From: Lineus longissimus
Lineage: Eukaryota; Nemertea; Pilidiophora; Heteronemertea; Lineidae
DNA: 64,000 nt
Assembly (NCBI RefSeq): GCF_910592395.1
Contig: NC_088321.1
Location: 8,992,001 to 9,056,000 of the forward strand
Direction of reading: 5' to 3'
Shown: positions 54,424 to 64,000 of the stretch, in pieces
Layout: every line of letters begins with the position of its first letter
How positions within the stretch are numbered: the first letter of the stretch is position 1
Program-made: the position numbers and the translations under genes
The notes under the pieces: generated by a model
Told to the model about the DNA's origin: nothing
Seen by the model: the letters and a program-made list of their open reading frames with translations, nothing else
The model's database searches: none

Positions 54424-55400
54424 GGTTGATGCCTGTTTCGCCTATTCCTTTTTCGCCTATTCCTTTTTCGCCTATTCCTGTTTCGCCTATTCCTGTTCCG
54501 CCTATTCCTGTTCCGCCTATTTCTGTTTGGCGTATTTCCTGTTTGGTCTATTTCCTATTTGGCCTATTCCTGTTTCGCCTACTTCCTGTTTCGCCTACTT
54601 TCCAGTAACCCTACAATAAATCGACTCTCCCACGGGGAACCTTAGGGATGCATGTCCATTTTATGGGGAAAATATGGGGGGAGAATTGGATGATGTTAAC
54701 GATGTGATGACAATTTGACTAATCAAATGCCATCAACTTTGTTAACAAACCATGCCATGACCGTTTTGAAAGAGTCACCTTGAAACCGGGGACAGTCCGG
54801 GACTTACTTGACCATAGGACCATACTGACACACAGTAAAAACTGTAGATTAAATAGAGTAAAGCAGTCGTTTATTTAATAAAAACAGGAATTCATGAGTT
54901 TTTGATAAAAATACATAATACTGTACATTCTCATAATTATTTGAACAAAATCAGCTGTAAAACCCATGTCATAATATACATGTAGGTACAGCACATATCA
55001 AGTCAAACAAGGTTGAAAATACATATCATGATGATTTCCAAGCAGCTTATGACGATATTGTCATTCTTCAGACCAATTATTGTCGCACCAAAGGGCATAG
55101 TACAATGACAAATTGAACAAAACTTAAGGATTATCATTCGAATTAGTGAATTCTTTAGGACAGTACATATCCTCGTACTATCTATATGAACCACATATAA
55201 ATCTTGCTCTTCGACTGGTAAGGGACGGTTCATATTCCTACATCTGTGGGGAGGTTAGCAATACATTTGAATAGGCGAAACAGGAATTAGGCAAAACAGG
55301 AATAGGCGAAACAGGAATTAGGCAAAACAGGAAGTAGGCGAATCAGGAATAGGCGAAACAGGAATAGGCGGAACAGGAATAGGCAAAACAGGAATACACC
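54424..55400. mobile_element. Fold-back transposon with tandem-repeat inverted ends
   Basis: 977 bp flanked by an exact 8-bp duplication gtttcatc (54416-54423 and 55401-55408). The left end is about a dozen copies of a 15-bp unit (ttcgcctattcctgt and variants, 54440-54605); the right end is the complementary array (aggcgaaacaggaat, 55272-55396). Outer bases ggttgatgcctgttt and the complement of ggaatacacc partly match. The non-repetitive core has no gene. This is the architecture of Drosophila-type FB elements. Confidence 0.85.
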
Positions 55401-55408
55401 GTTTCATC

Positions 55409-56640
55409 ATTTGGCTTTCTTCTGATGATGATGAAATTGTGCAAGTTCAGAATGACAAGTTCGTGATGGTCAATTCTAACGGGTGCTCCTTATTGACGAA
55501 AAACAGTAGGGCTATTGTTGGAAAACTACGTGCCAGGGTGGAACAATTTCATGGTGCAATCAACCAAGATAAAATTCTTCGTGATGTGCCCTACCAGTAC
55601 ATGCAGTCATTGGTTGATGAATTTTGCCAAAGATATGGTATACCTCTAGATTGCAAAAACAATCCCAGGATTACACTTATCTGGCTCGCTGGTATAACAA
55701 TCTACAATCAGTACCACCCCAAGTTCAAACTGAAGTTTGCTGACATTCCGACCCAAGTCAGATTTGCAAGCATTGTCAAACATAGACCGAACATGACAAA
55801 CTTTTTGTGCGATCCCGATATCACTTTCACTGTGAACTTGAACGACTTTCCACGCTCGAACAGTACTAGTACGGTCTGGCAACATGTCCCAGTCTCAAGG
55901 GTTGGCTATCTACGGAGATTGCTGGACATTCCAGTCATTGATGTCGGGTTGATGAAGGAAATGTGCCTTGGGCCATATTTAGTAAAAAGAGCCTTTTCAT
56001 ACCTCTGTCACTTGCGCAATGTGGAAGTTAGCGATGAGAATCTGATGAATCTCATTACAACCATTGAGGAGTACTGGGATGCTATTGGTGAGGTACCAGA
56101 TACAACGAGGATGTATTACACAACAATAGCAAATGAACCGGAAGGATGGGATCCAGTCAAGTATTTTCAATGGCCCAGCGCAGGTCTGAGTGTCATCACG
56201 ATGAAAATGCCATCTGCCAACAGGAGCAACCGAAATCAGATGAACTTCAAAAAGCCTATGTTGGTCTTTGCTGTAAACGAAGTGGACTTCTTGAGATTTA
56301 CACCACCTCTGAATAAGTTATACGGTTGGAAGTGTGGCACACATGACTCAAAAGATTTGGGCAGCCGAATGCTTGGGGCAGATGCTCATGTTCTTGCCCT
56401 TCTCTTGCCACTTTGTTGCGTAAGGGATCATCATCATCCAGTCATCAGAAGAAGCCATTTATGTGACCCAAAACTGCCCATACGACTGCAGCCAAGATTG
56501 GGCTCTCAACTACCCCCTCCAATTCCTATCACGTCACTGGATGGGCTGAGTCGTCCTACAAGTACAACTACTGCAAGTAGGCCTACAATCCCTCTGACGG
56601 CTACAACTACACCTGATGAGCAAGGACCACCAGTGAGCAG
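55409..56640 (+). pseudogene. ISL2EU-like DDE transposase, C-terminal part
   Basis: Continues in frame 2 after the fold-back element. RARVEQFHGAINQDKIL holds the probable catalytic Glu (codon 55541) in the family's V-E-x-x-x-G setting; LAGITIYNQYHPKF follows. Towards the end, KCGTHDSKDLGSRMLGADAHVLALLLPL resembles the degenerate SWIM-like C-x-C...C-A-H segment at the C terminus of such transposases. The frame then enters a Pro/Ser/Thr linker. Confidence 0.7.
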
Positions 56641-57065
56641 TCAGAACTCTTCACCCCCTAGTGCTACAACGACGTCCCCAGATGAGCAGAGCAGTCACAC
56701 GACTATACCTTATGGTCAGAACTCTCAACTCCCTAGTGCTACAATGACGTCCCCAGATGAGCAGAGCAGTCACACGACTATACCTTATGGTTAGAACTCT
56801 CAACTCCCTAGTGCTACAACGACGTCCCCAGATGAGCAGAGCAGTCACACGACTATACCTTATGGTCAGAACTCTCAACTCCCTAGTGCTACAACGACGT
56901 CCCCAGATTAGCAGAGCAGTCACACGACTATACCTGATGGTCAGAACTCTCAACTCCCTAGTGCTACAACGACGTCCCCAGATGAGCAGAGCAGTCACAG
57001 GACTATACCTGATGGTCAGAACTCTGAACTCCCTAGTGCTACAACGACATCCCCAGATAAGCAGA
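56641..57065 (+). repeat. 75-bp coding minisatellite (25-aa linker repeat)
   Basis: Almost six copies at exact 75-bp spacing (56641, 56716, 56791, 56866, 56941, 57016). Each encodes a Ser/Thr/Pro/Gln repeat of type TTSPDEQSSHTTIP. Since 75 is a multiple of three, copy-number change keeps the frame. Two copies have point stops (TAG at 56791 and TAG near 56911), so the array decayed after expansion. Confidence 0.9.
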
Positions 57066-57713
57066 GCAGTACTAGTCGTACAACACCACTTACCAGAACT
57101 GAACCACCACCAACCAGAACCAGAACTGATGAGCAAGGAGCACGCACAGAAAGACAGAGACCAGGAACTGTTCGCCAGACTTCCTCTCAGCAGTGTCCAT
57201 ACAGGTGACTGGACAATGACGCCAATGCTTGCTACTGCATTTCTGTCTTGCACTTTGCAGTGTTTAATGCAAATCAGTTTTGATACGCACATTCTTTCTT
57301 CAGAAGATGCAGTCACAACAGTGTTCTTGAGGATGTGCCGCAACATGCCTGGACGACCATTTTCAGTCATGCCTTTGATAAATGCTGTGAACAGTACTAT
57401 TCAGGGAGCGGGTTACGCAATGCCTCTTTTCGATGATGCAAGGGAATTCCTGTCAACCCTTGTTGCTAAACTCGACACGCCTCCAGGATACGTGACAACA
57501 TGGCCAGTGGAGATGGTCTGCCCTCAGGGACACTGCAATCAGGAGATTGTTCGGTTAAGTGGAAATACGCTATGTCTGAATATACCTCATTCTGGGGTAG
57601 TCTCCCTTCTAGCTTTATATGAGAAATACTTTCAGGATTTGGAGCCTGTGGCTCTCCGATGCAAGAGTAAAGCAAGTTTGATAAAAGAAGCAATTACACT
57701 GTTAACCCGTTGA
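57066..57713 (+). pseudogene. Ubiquitin-specific-protease-like domain fused to the transposase
   Basis: In the transposase/linker frame, the sequence NDANACYCISVL (Cys codon 57230) matches the USP Cys box N-x-C-(Y/F)-x-x-S-x-L. After a frameshift within about 57250-57290, the other frame has TLQCLMQISF, then FDDAREFLSTLVAKLD (like the USP Q-D-A-x-E-F-L-x-x-L block), a Cys pair in VCPQGHCNQEIVRL and SLLALYEKYFQDLE. The catalytic His box is absent: the frame ends at 57713, where the tandem array begins. One in-frame TGA lies at 57208-57210. Assignment is by motif order only, and no search was run. Confidence 0.45.
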
Positions 57714-58195
57714 CATGACATACTGTAGTGACTCTTAAAGGGGCAATAGGGATTACACTGCATCTCCCTTTCTAAATTGTCTATGTTATTTCTGAACTTG
57801 GAACTGAACATTCGTGCACTTTGATGTGGCTTGAAACACGTTGAAAAGAAAAGTCTGACTTATCTTAGACATCTGAACATGATACATGAAAGTCCATACT
57901 TTTACTTTAAACGAGAAATACTCAATTTAGGACATAACCTGGACATGCGTCATAGAGGTTACTTAATGCTGCGCAACCTGAAATTTAGTGGATGGAAATA
58001 AAGCGTCTAAGGCTTTAAGATGCCTTTGCAGTTTATAAATCCAAGCTATCTACTGGTTTCGCCAGTCCGGTTGATCTCCTAATGTTGCTATCGGTCACCT
58101 GTAGCTGATTACAGGTAGGCATCAGTCACTTGAGGCTGATTTATACCGTTGGGCATGATTGTCTCTTAGACTTCTACGGTTTCTGCGTAGATCTT

Positions 58196-58490
58196 ACATT
58201 ATTGTTATCAGTGTAAAAATTATAAGCCCAAATCTTTATTTATAATAACATCCATTAACCCTCTCCATTTGAACCATTCGGTTGCTTTTGGTTCCAGTGA
58301 TTCAAAAGGTATCACTCCTTTTGTCTGGTCTTAGTAAATCTGAAATATAATTTATCCCTTCTTCCTTCCAATGTTTATAAAAGATCATTCTTTGATTAAT
58401 TTTGATTAATTTATTGTACCATAAATTTCCTTCCAATGTTTATAAAAGATCATTCTTTGATTAATTTTGATTTATTTGTTATACCATAAA
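58196..58490 (-). pseudogene. LINE fragment in array unit 1
   Basis: Same LINE C-terminal piece as at 5439, broken by small indels (atcactccttttgtc) plus a partial second copy of its 5' end (58425-58490). Confidence 0.6.
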
Positions 58491-59210
58491 TATGTTTTTC
58501 CCGAGCCACCTGCTTGCAAGCGCTGCCTCCTTTGCCTTAGTGAGCCAATCATTTAACATCTTATATTGTAGCATGTGATGTATGTTTTACCAGACTATTA
58601 TGTGGAAGTATTGTCCTTTGCTGGATTGGGGGTACGGTTCACTTGAATAAGACAGATGTAAACAATGCAAGTTTGATAAAAGAAGCAATTACACTGTTAA
58701 CCCGTTGACATGAAGGTTGCAGCACCATACTCTAGTGACTCTTAATGGGGCAATAGGGATTACACTACATCTCCCTTTCTAAATTGTCTTATGTTATTTC
58801 TGAACTTAGAACTGAACGTTCGTGCACTTTGATGTGGCTTGAAACACGTTGAAAAGAAAAGTCTGACTTATCTTAGACATCTGAACATGATATATGAAGA
58901 TCCATACTTTTAGTTTAAACCAGAAATACTCAATTTAAAACATAACCTGGACATGCGTCATAGAGGTGACATAACGCTGCGCAACCTGAAATGTGGTTGA
59001 TGGAAATATAGCGTCTAAGGCTTTGAGATGCCTTCGCAGTTTATAAATCCAAGTGATCTACTGGTTTCACCAGTCCGGTTGATCTCCTAATGTCGCTATC
59101 GGTCACCTGTAGCTGATTACAGGTAGGCATCAGTCACTTGAGGCTGATTTATACCATTGGGCATGATTGTCTCTTAGACTTCTACGGTTTCTGCGTAGAT
59201 CTTACATTAT

Positions 59211-59695
59211 TGTTATCAGTGTTAAAATTATCACCCAAAATCTTATTTATAATAACATCCATTAACCCTCGCCATTTGAACCATTCGGTTGCTTTTAGTC
59301 CCAGTGAATCAAAAGGTATCACTGTTTTGTCTGGTCTTAGTAAGTCTGAAATATAATTCATCCCTACTTCCTTCGAATGTTTATAAAAGATCATTCTTTG
59401 ATTAATTTTGATTAATTTATTGTACCATAAATATGTTTTTCCCGAGCCACGTGCTTGCATTATTGTTTTCAGTGTTAAAGTTATAACCCCAAATCTTATT
59501 TATAATAACATCCATTAACCCTCTCCATTTGAACCATTCGGTTACTTTTAGTCCCAGTGATTCAAAAGGTATCACTGTTTTGTCTGGTCTAAGGAAATCT
59601 GAAATATAATTTATCCCTACTTCCTTCCAATGTTTATAAAAGATCATTCTTTGATTAATTTTGATTAATTTATTGTACCATAAATTTCCTTGCAA
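59211..59695 (-). pseudogene. Two adjacent LINE fragments in array unit 2
   Basis: Copies 59211-59450 and 59458-59695 each encode MIFYKH(S/W)KEVG(M/I)NYISD and the WRGLMDVIINKI ending. They explain the extra 250 bp of this unit. A short third piece follows (59685-59755). Confidence 0.65.
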
Positions 59696-60466
59696 TGTTT
59701 ATAAAAGATCATTCTTTGATCAATTTTGATTAATTCATTGTACCATAAATATGTTTTTCCCGAGCCACGTGCTTGCAGGAGCCGCCTCCTTTGCCTTGGT
59801 GAGCCAATCATATAACATCTTATATTGTAGCATGTGATGTATGTTTTACCAGACTATTATGTGGAAGTATTGTCCTTTGCTGGATTGGGGGTACAGTTCA
59901 CTTGAATAAGACAAATGTAAACAATGCAAGTTTGATAAAAGAAGCAATTATACTGTTAACCCGTTGACATGAAGGTGGCAGCACCATACTGTAGTGACTC
60001 TTAAAGGGGCAATAGGGATTACACTACATCTCCCTTTCTAAATTGTCTATGTTATTTCTGAACCTTGAACTGAACGTTCGTGCACTTTGATGTGGCTTGA
60101 AACACGTTGAAAAGAAAAGTCTGACTTATCTTAGACATCTGAACATGATACATGAAAGGCCATACTTTTAGTTTAAACCAGAAATACTCAATTTAGGACA
60201 TAACCTGGACATGCGTCATAGAGGTTACATAACGCTGCGCAACCTGAAATTTAGTTGATGGAAATAAAGCGTCTAAGGCTTTAAGATGCCTTCGCAGTTT
60301 ATAAATCCAAGCTAACTACTGGTTTTGCCAGTCCGATTGATCTCCTAATGTCGCTATCGGTCACCTGTAGCTGATTACAGGTAGGCATCAGTCACTTGAG
60401 GCTGATTTATACCGTTGGGCATGATTGTCTCTTAGACTTCTACGGTTTCTGCGTAGATCTTACATT

Positions 60467-60760
60467 ATTGTTATCAGTGTTAAAATTATAACCCCAAATC
60501 TTTATTTATAATAACATCCATTAACCCTCTCCATTTGAACCATTCGGTTGCTTTGTCCCAGTGATTCAAAAGGTATCACTCTTTTGTCTGGTCTTAGTAA
60601 ATCTGAAATATAATTTATCCCTTCTTCCTTCCAATGTTTATAAAAGATCATTCTTTGATTAATTTTGATTAATTTATTGTACCGTAAATTTCCTTCCAAT
60701 GTTTATAAAAGATCATTCTTTGATTAATTTTGATTTATTTATTATACCATAAATATGTTT
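60467..60760 (-). pseudogene. LINE fragment in array unit 3
   Basis: One copy with a small deletion (ESLGQSNRMVQMERV in shifted frame) and a partial repeat of its start. Confidence 0.6.
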
Positions 60761-61450
60761 TTCCCGAGCCACGTGCTTGCAGGCGCTGCCTCCTTTGCCT
60801 TAGTGAGCCAATCATTTAACATCTTATATTGTAGCATGTGATGTATGTTTTACCAGACTATTATGTGGAAGTATTGTCCTTTGCTGGATTGGGGGTACGG
60901 TTCACTTGAATAAGACAGATGTAAACAATGCAAGTTTGATAAAAGAAGCAATTACACTGTTAACCCGTTGACATGAAGCTGGCAGCACCATACTGTAGTG
61001 ACTCTTAAAAGGGCAATAGGGATTACACTACATCTCCCTTTCTAAATTGTCTGTGTTAATTCTGAACTTGGAACTAAACGTTCGTGCACTTTGATGTGGC
61101 TTGAAACACGTTGAAAAGAAAAGTCTGACTTATCTTAGACATCTGAACATGATACATGAAAGGCCATACTTTTAGTTTAAACCAGAAATACTCAATTTAG
61201 GACATAACCTGGACATGCGTCATAGAGGTTACATAACGCTGCGCAACCTGAAATTTAGTTGATGGAAATATAGCGTCTAAGGCTTTAAGATGCCTTCGCA
61301 GTTTATCAATCCAAGCGATCTGGTTGATCACGTAATGTCGCTATCGGTCATCTGTAGGTGATTACAGGTAGGCATCAGTCACTTGAGGCTGATTTATACC
61401 GTTGGGCATGATTGTCTCTTAGACTTCTACGGTTTCTGCGCAGATCTTAC

Positions 61451-61990
61451 ATTATTGTTATCAGTGTTAAAATTATCACCCCAAATCTTATTGATAATAA
61501 CATCCATTAGCCCTCTCCATTTGAACCATTCGGTTGCTTTTAGTCCCAGTGATTCAAAAGGTATCACTGTTTTGTCTGGTCTTAGTAAATCTGAAATATA
61601 ATTTATCCCTTCTCCCTTCCAATGTTTATAAAAGATCATTCTTTGATTAATTTTGATTAATTTATTGTACCATAAATATATTTTTCCCGAGCCACGTGCT
61701 TGCATTATTGTTTTCAGTGTTAAAATTATAAGCCCAAATCTTTATTTATAATAACATCCATTAACCCTCTCCATTTGAACCATTCGGTTGCTTCGTCCCA
61801 GTGATTCAAAAGGTATCACTCTTTTGTCTGGTCTTAGTAAATCTGAAATATAATTTATCCCTTCTTCCTTCCAATGTTTATAAAAGATCATTCTTTGATT
61901 AATTTTGATTAATTTTTTGTACCATAAATTTCCTGCCAATGTTTATAAAAGATCATTCTTTGATTAATTTTGATTAATTTATTGTACCAT
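61451..61990 (-). pseudogene. Two adjacent LINE fragments in array unit 4
   Basis: Copies 61451-61705 and 61715-61940, then a short piece. The second has the same small deletion as the unit-3 copy, so the variants are shared between units and spread by unit duplication. Confidence 0.65.
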
Positions 61991-62511
61991 AAATGTGTTT
62001 TTCCCGAGCCACGTGCTTGCAGGCACCGCCTCCTTTGCCTTAGTGAGCCAATCATATAACATCTTATATTGTAGCATGTGATGTATGTTTTACCAGACTA
62101 TTATGTGGAAGTATTGTCCTTTGCTGGATTGGGGGTACGGTTCACTTGAATAAGACAGATGTAAACAATGCAAGTTTGATAAAAGAAGCAATTACACTGT
62201 TAACCCGTTGACATGAAGGTGGCAGCACCATACTGTAGTGACTCTTAAAGGGGCAATAGGGATTACACTACATCTCCCTTTCTAAATTGTCTATGTTATT
62301 TCTGAACTTAGAACTGAACGTTCGTGCACTTTGATGTGGCTTGAAACACGTTGAAAAGAAAAGTCTGACTTATCTTAGACATCTGAACATGATACGTGAA
62401 AGTCCATACTTTTAGTTTAAACCAGAAATACTAAATTTAGGACATAACCTGGAAATACATCATAGAGGTTACATAACGCTCCGCAACCTGAAATTTGGTT
62501 GATGGAAATAT

Positions 62512-62990
62512 ATCCTCGCCATTTGAACCATTCGGTTGCTTTTAGTCCCAGTGATTCAAAAGGTATCACTGTTTTGTCTGGTCTTAGTAAGTCTGAAATA
62601 TAATTCATCCCTACTTCCTTCGAATGTTTATAAAAGATCATTCTTTGATTAATTTTGATTAATTTATTGTACCACTAATATGTTTTTCCCGAGCCACGTG
62701 CTTGCATTATTGTTTTCAGTGTTTAAGTTATAACCCCAAATCTTATTTATTATAACATCCATTAACCCTCTCCATTTGAACCATTCGGTTGCTTTTAGTC
62801 CCAGTGATTCAAAAGGTATCACTGTTTTGTCTGGTCTAAGGAAATCTGAAATATAATTTATCCCTTCTTCCTTCCAATGTTTATAAAAGATCATTCTTTG
62901 ATTAATTTATTGTACCATAAATTTCCTTCCAATGTTTATAAAAGATCATTCTTTGATTGATTTTGATTAATTTATTGTACCATAAATATG
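62512..62990 (-). pseudogene. Two LINE fragments in array unit 5
   Basis: Copies 62512-62685 (3' truncated, joined directly to the catagaggttacataacg block) and 62703-62930. The deletion of the block between accounts for a 993-bp unit despite two copies. Confidence 0.6.
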
Positions 62991-63699
62991 TTTTTCCCGA
63001 GCCACATGCTTGCAGGCGCTGCCTCCTTTGCCTTAGTGAGCCAATCATATAACATCTTATATTGTAGCATGTGATATATGTTTTACCACACTATTATGTG
63101 GAAGTATTGGCCTTTGCTGGATTGGGGGTACGGTTCACTTGAATAAGACAGATGTAAACAATGCAAGTTTGATAAAAGAAGCAATTACACTGTTAACCCG
63201 TTGACATGAAGGTGGCAGCACCATACTGTAGTGACTCTTAAAGGGGCAATAGGGATTACACTACATCTCCCTTTCCAAATTGTCTATGTTATTTCTGAAC
63301 TTAGAACTGAACGTTTGTGCACTTTGATGTGGCTTGAAACACGTTGAAAAGAAAAGTCTGACTTATCTTAGACATCTGAACATGATACGTGAAAGTCCAT
63401 ACTTTTAGTTTAAACCAGAAATACTAAATTTAGGACATAACCTGGAAATACATCATAGAGGTTACATAACGCTCCGCAACCTGAAATTTGGTTGATGGAA
63501 ATATATCGTCTAAGGCTTTGAGATGCCTTTGCAGTTTATAAATCCAAGTGATCTACTGGTTTCACCAGTCCGGTTGATCTCCTAATGTCGCTATCGGTCA
63601 CCTGTAGCTAATTACAGGTAGGCATCAGTCACTTGAGGCTGATTTATACCGTTGGGCATGATTGTCTCTTAGACTTCTACGGTTTCTGCGTAGATCTTA

Positions 63700-63935
63700 C
63701 ATTATTGTTATCAGTGTTAAATTATAACCCCAAATCTATTTAATAATAACATCCACTAACCCTCTCAATTTGAACCATTCGGTTGCTTTTAGTCCCAGTG
63801 ATTCAAAAGGTATCACTGTTTTGTCTGGCCTTAGTAAATCTGAAATATAATTTATCCCTACCATTCCTTCCAATGTTTATAAAAAAACCATTCTTTGATT
63901 AATATTGATTAATTTATTGTACAAATATTGTATAA
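63700..63935 (-). pseudogene. LINE fragment in the last, partial array unit
   Basis: Degenerate copy with an extra codon-size change (tccctaccattcc) near the HWKE region. Confidence 0.5.
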
Positions 63936-64000
63936 ATATGTTTTTCCCGAGCCACGTGCTTGCAGGCGCCGCCTCCTTTGCCTTAGTGAGCCTACATATG

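Larger units (their letters stand above)
57714..64000. repeat. Tandem array of alternating 1.0- and 1.25-kb composite units
   Basis: The tag tagtgactctta lies at 57726, 58733, 59992, 60996, 62236 and 63229, giving units of 1007, 1259, 1004, 1240 and 993 bp and a partial last one. Each unit has: the last 16 codons of the preceding open frame (gataaaagaagcaatt), a catctccctttc...tgatgtggcttg block, a cacctgtagctgattacagg hairpin block, one or two antisense LINE fragments, and a gtttttcccgagcc...tgttttacc block. It runs off the window. Confidence 0.9.

Noticed and set aside
56651-57370. 239-aa minus-strand frame with five near-identical repeats
   Set aside because: The antisense of the 75-bp minisatellite; repetition alone keeps it open.
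58070-58150. tRNA or tRNA-derived SINE in the cacctgtagctgattacagg block
   Set aside because: I could not find A- and B-box promoters or a cloverleaf; it is only a short hairpin.
58196-63935. A family of paralogous minus-strand genes with MIFYKHWKE
   Set aside because: They are repeated fragments of a LINE C terminus within a satellite-like array, without start regions or catalytic domains.

Overview
This window is an intron-poor, repeat-rich stretch of an animal genome, most probably a marine invertebrate. I reach that from the transposon families (piggyBac, a Helitron coding for RPA, endonuclease and OTU, a Polinton/Maverick, a tyrosine-recombinase retrotransposon, an ISL2EU-like DDE element), the AGCTCACC-type interspersed repeats and the many TAGGCCTA-like words. 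I cannot name the phylum. I see no convincing host gene; at most one possible exon near 10.7 kb.

Layout. 0-5.4 kb: non-coding repeats, including a 1.5 kb element with perfect 31-bp inverted ends and an AGCTCACC repeat. 5.4-6.15 kb: a LINE fragment plus a repeat unit that recurs as a tandem array at 57.7-64 kb. 6152-9536: a complete but frameshifted piggyBac with 13-bp TIRs and TTAA/TCAA flanks, inserted in that unit. 9.5-15.1 kb: non-coding, with another AGCTCACC repeat, a 168-bp tandem duplication and a hairpin. 15.1-44.28 kb: a nest. A minus-strand Helitron (OTU, OTU-like, DUF6570-like, HUH Rep, Pif1-like helicase, EEP endonuclease, RPA) is split at 21894/41657 by a 19.76-kb Polinton with an exact 6-bp target duplication (gttgtc). 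The Helitron also carries an AGCTCACC repeat at 20.06-21.2 kb, and the Polinton carries its own 3.1-kb insertion at 37.18-40.29 kb. 44.3-46 kb: non-coding repeat. 46-50.3 kb: a GC-rich DIRS/Ngaro-type retrotransposon with several frameshifts. 50.3-53.2 kb: non-coding, with a fold-back element. 53.26-57.71 kb: a decayed ISL2EU-like transposase followed by a Ser/Thr/Pro minisatellite linker and a ubiquitin-specific-protease-like domain, split by a 977-bp fold-back element with an 8-bp target duplication. 57.7-64 kb: a tandem array alternating about 1.0- and 1.25-kb units, each with one or two antisense LINE 3'-end fragments.

The Polinton is the richest part. It has near-identical TIRs of about 0.63-0.66 kb, each coding for the same 99-aa protein. 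Between them lie genes for protein-primed DNA polymerase B, integrase, packaging ATPase, major capsid protein, a penton-like minor capsid protein, an HNH nuclease, several small membrane proteins and a TFIIB/VLTF3-like zinc-ribbon protein. Thirteen of its genes start inside the exact motif TAAATG and six more in close variants, the arrangement of poxvirus late promoters. Short perfect hairpins lie just after several genes. Together these suggest that the element carries its own late-gene transcription programme; that is inference. MCP, PolB and one conserved gene each carry a single frameshift or nonsense codon, so this copy is probably not autonomous. No adenain-type protease was found.
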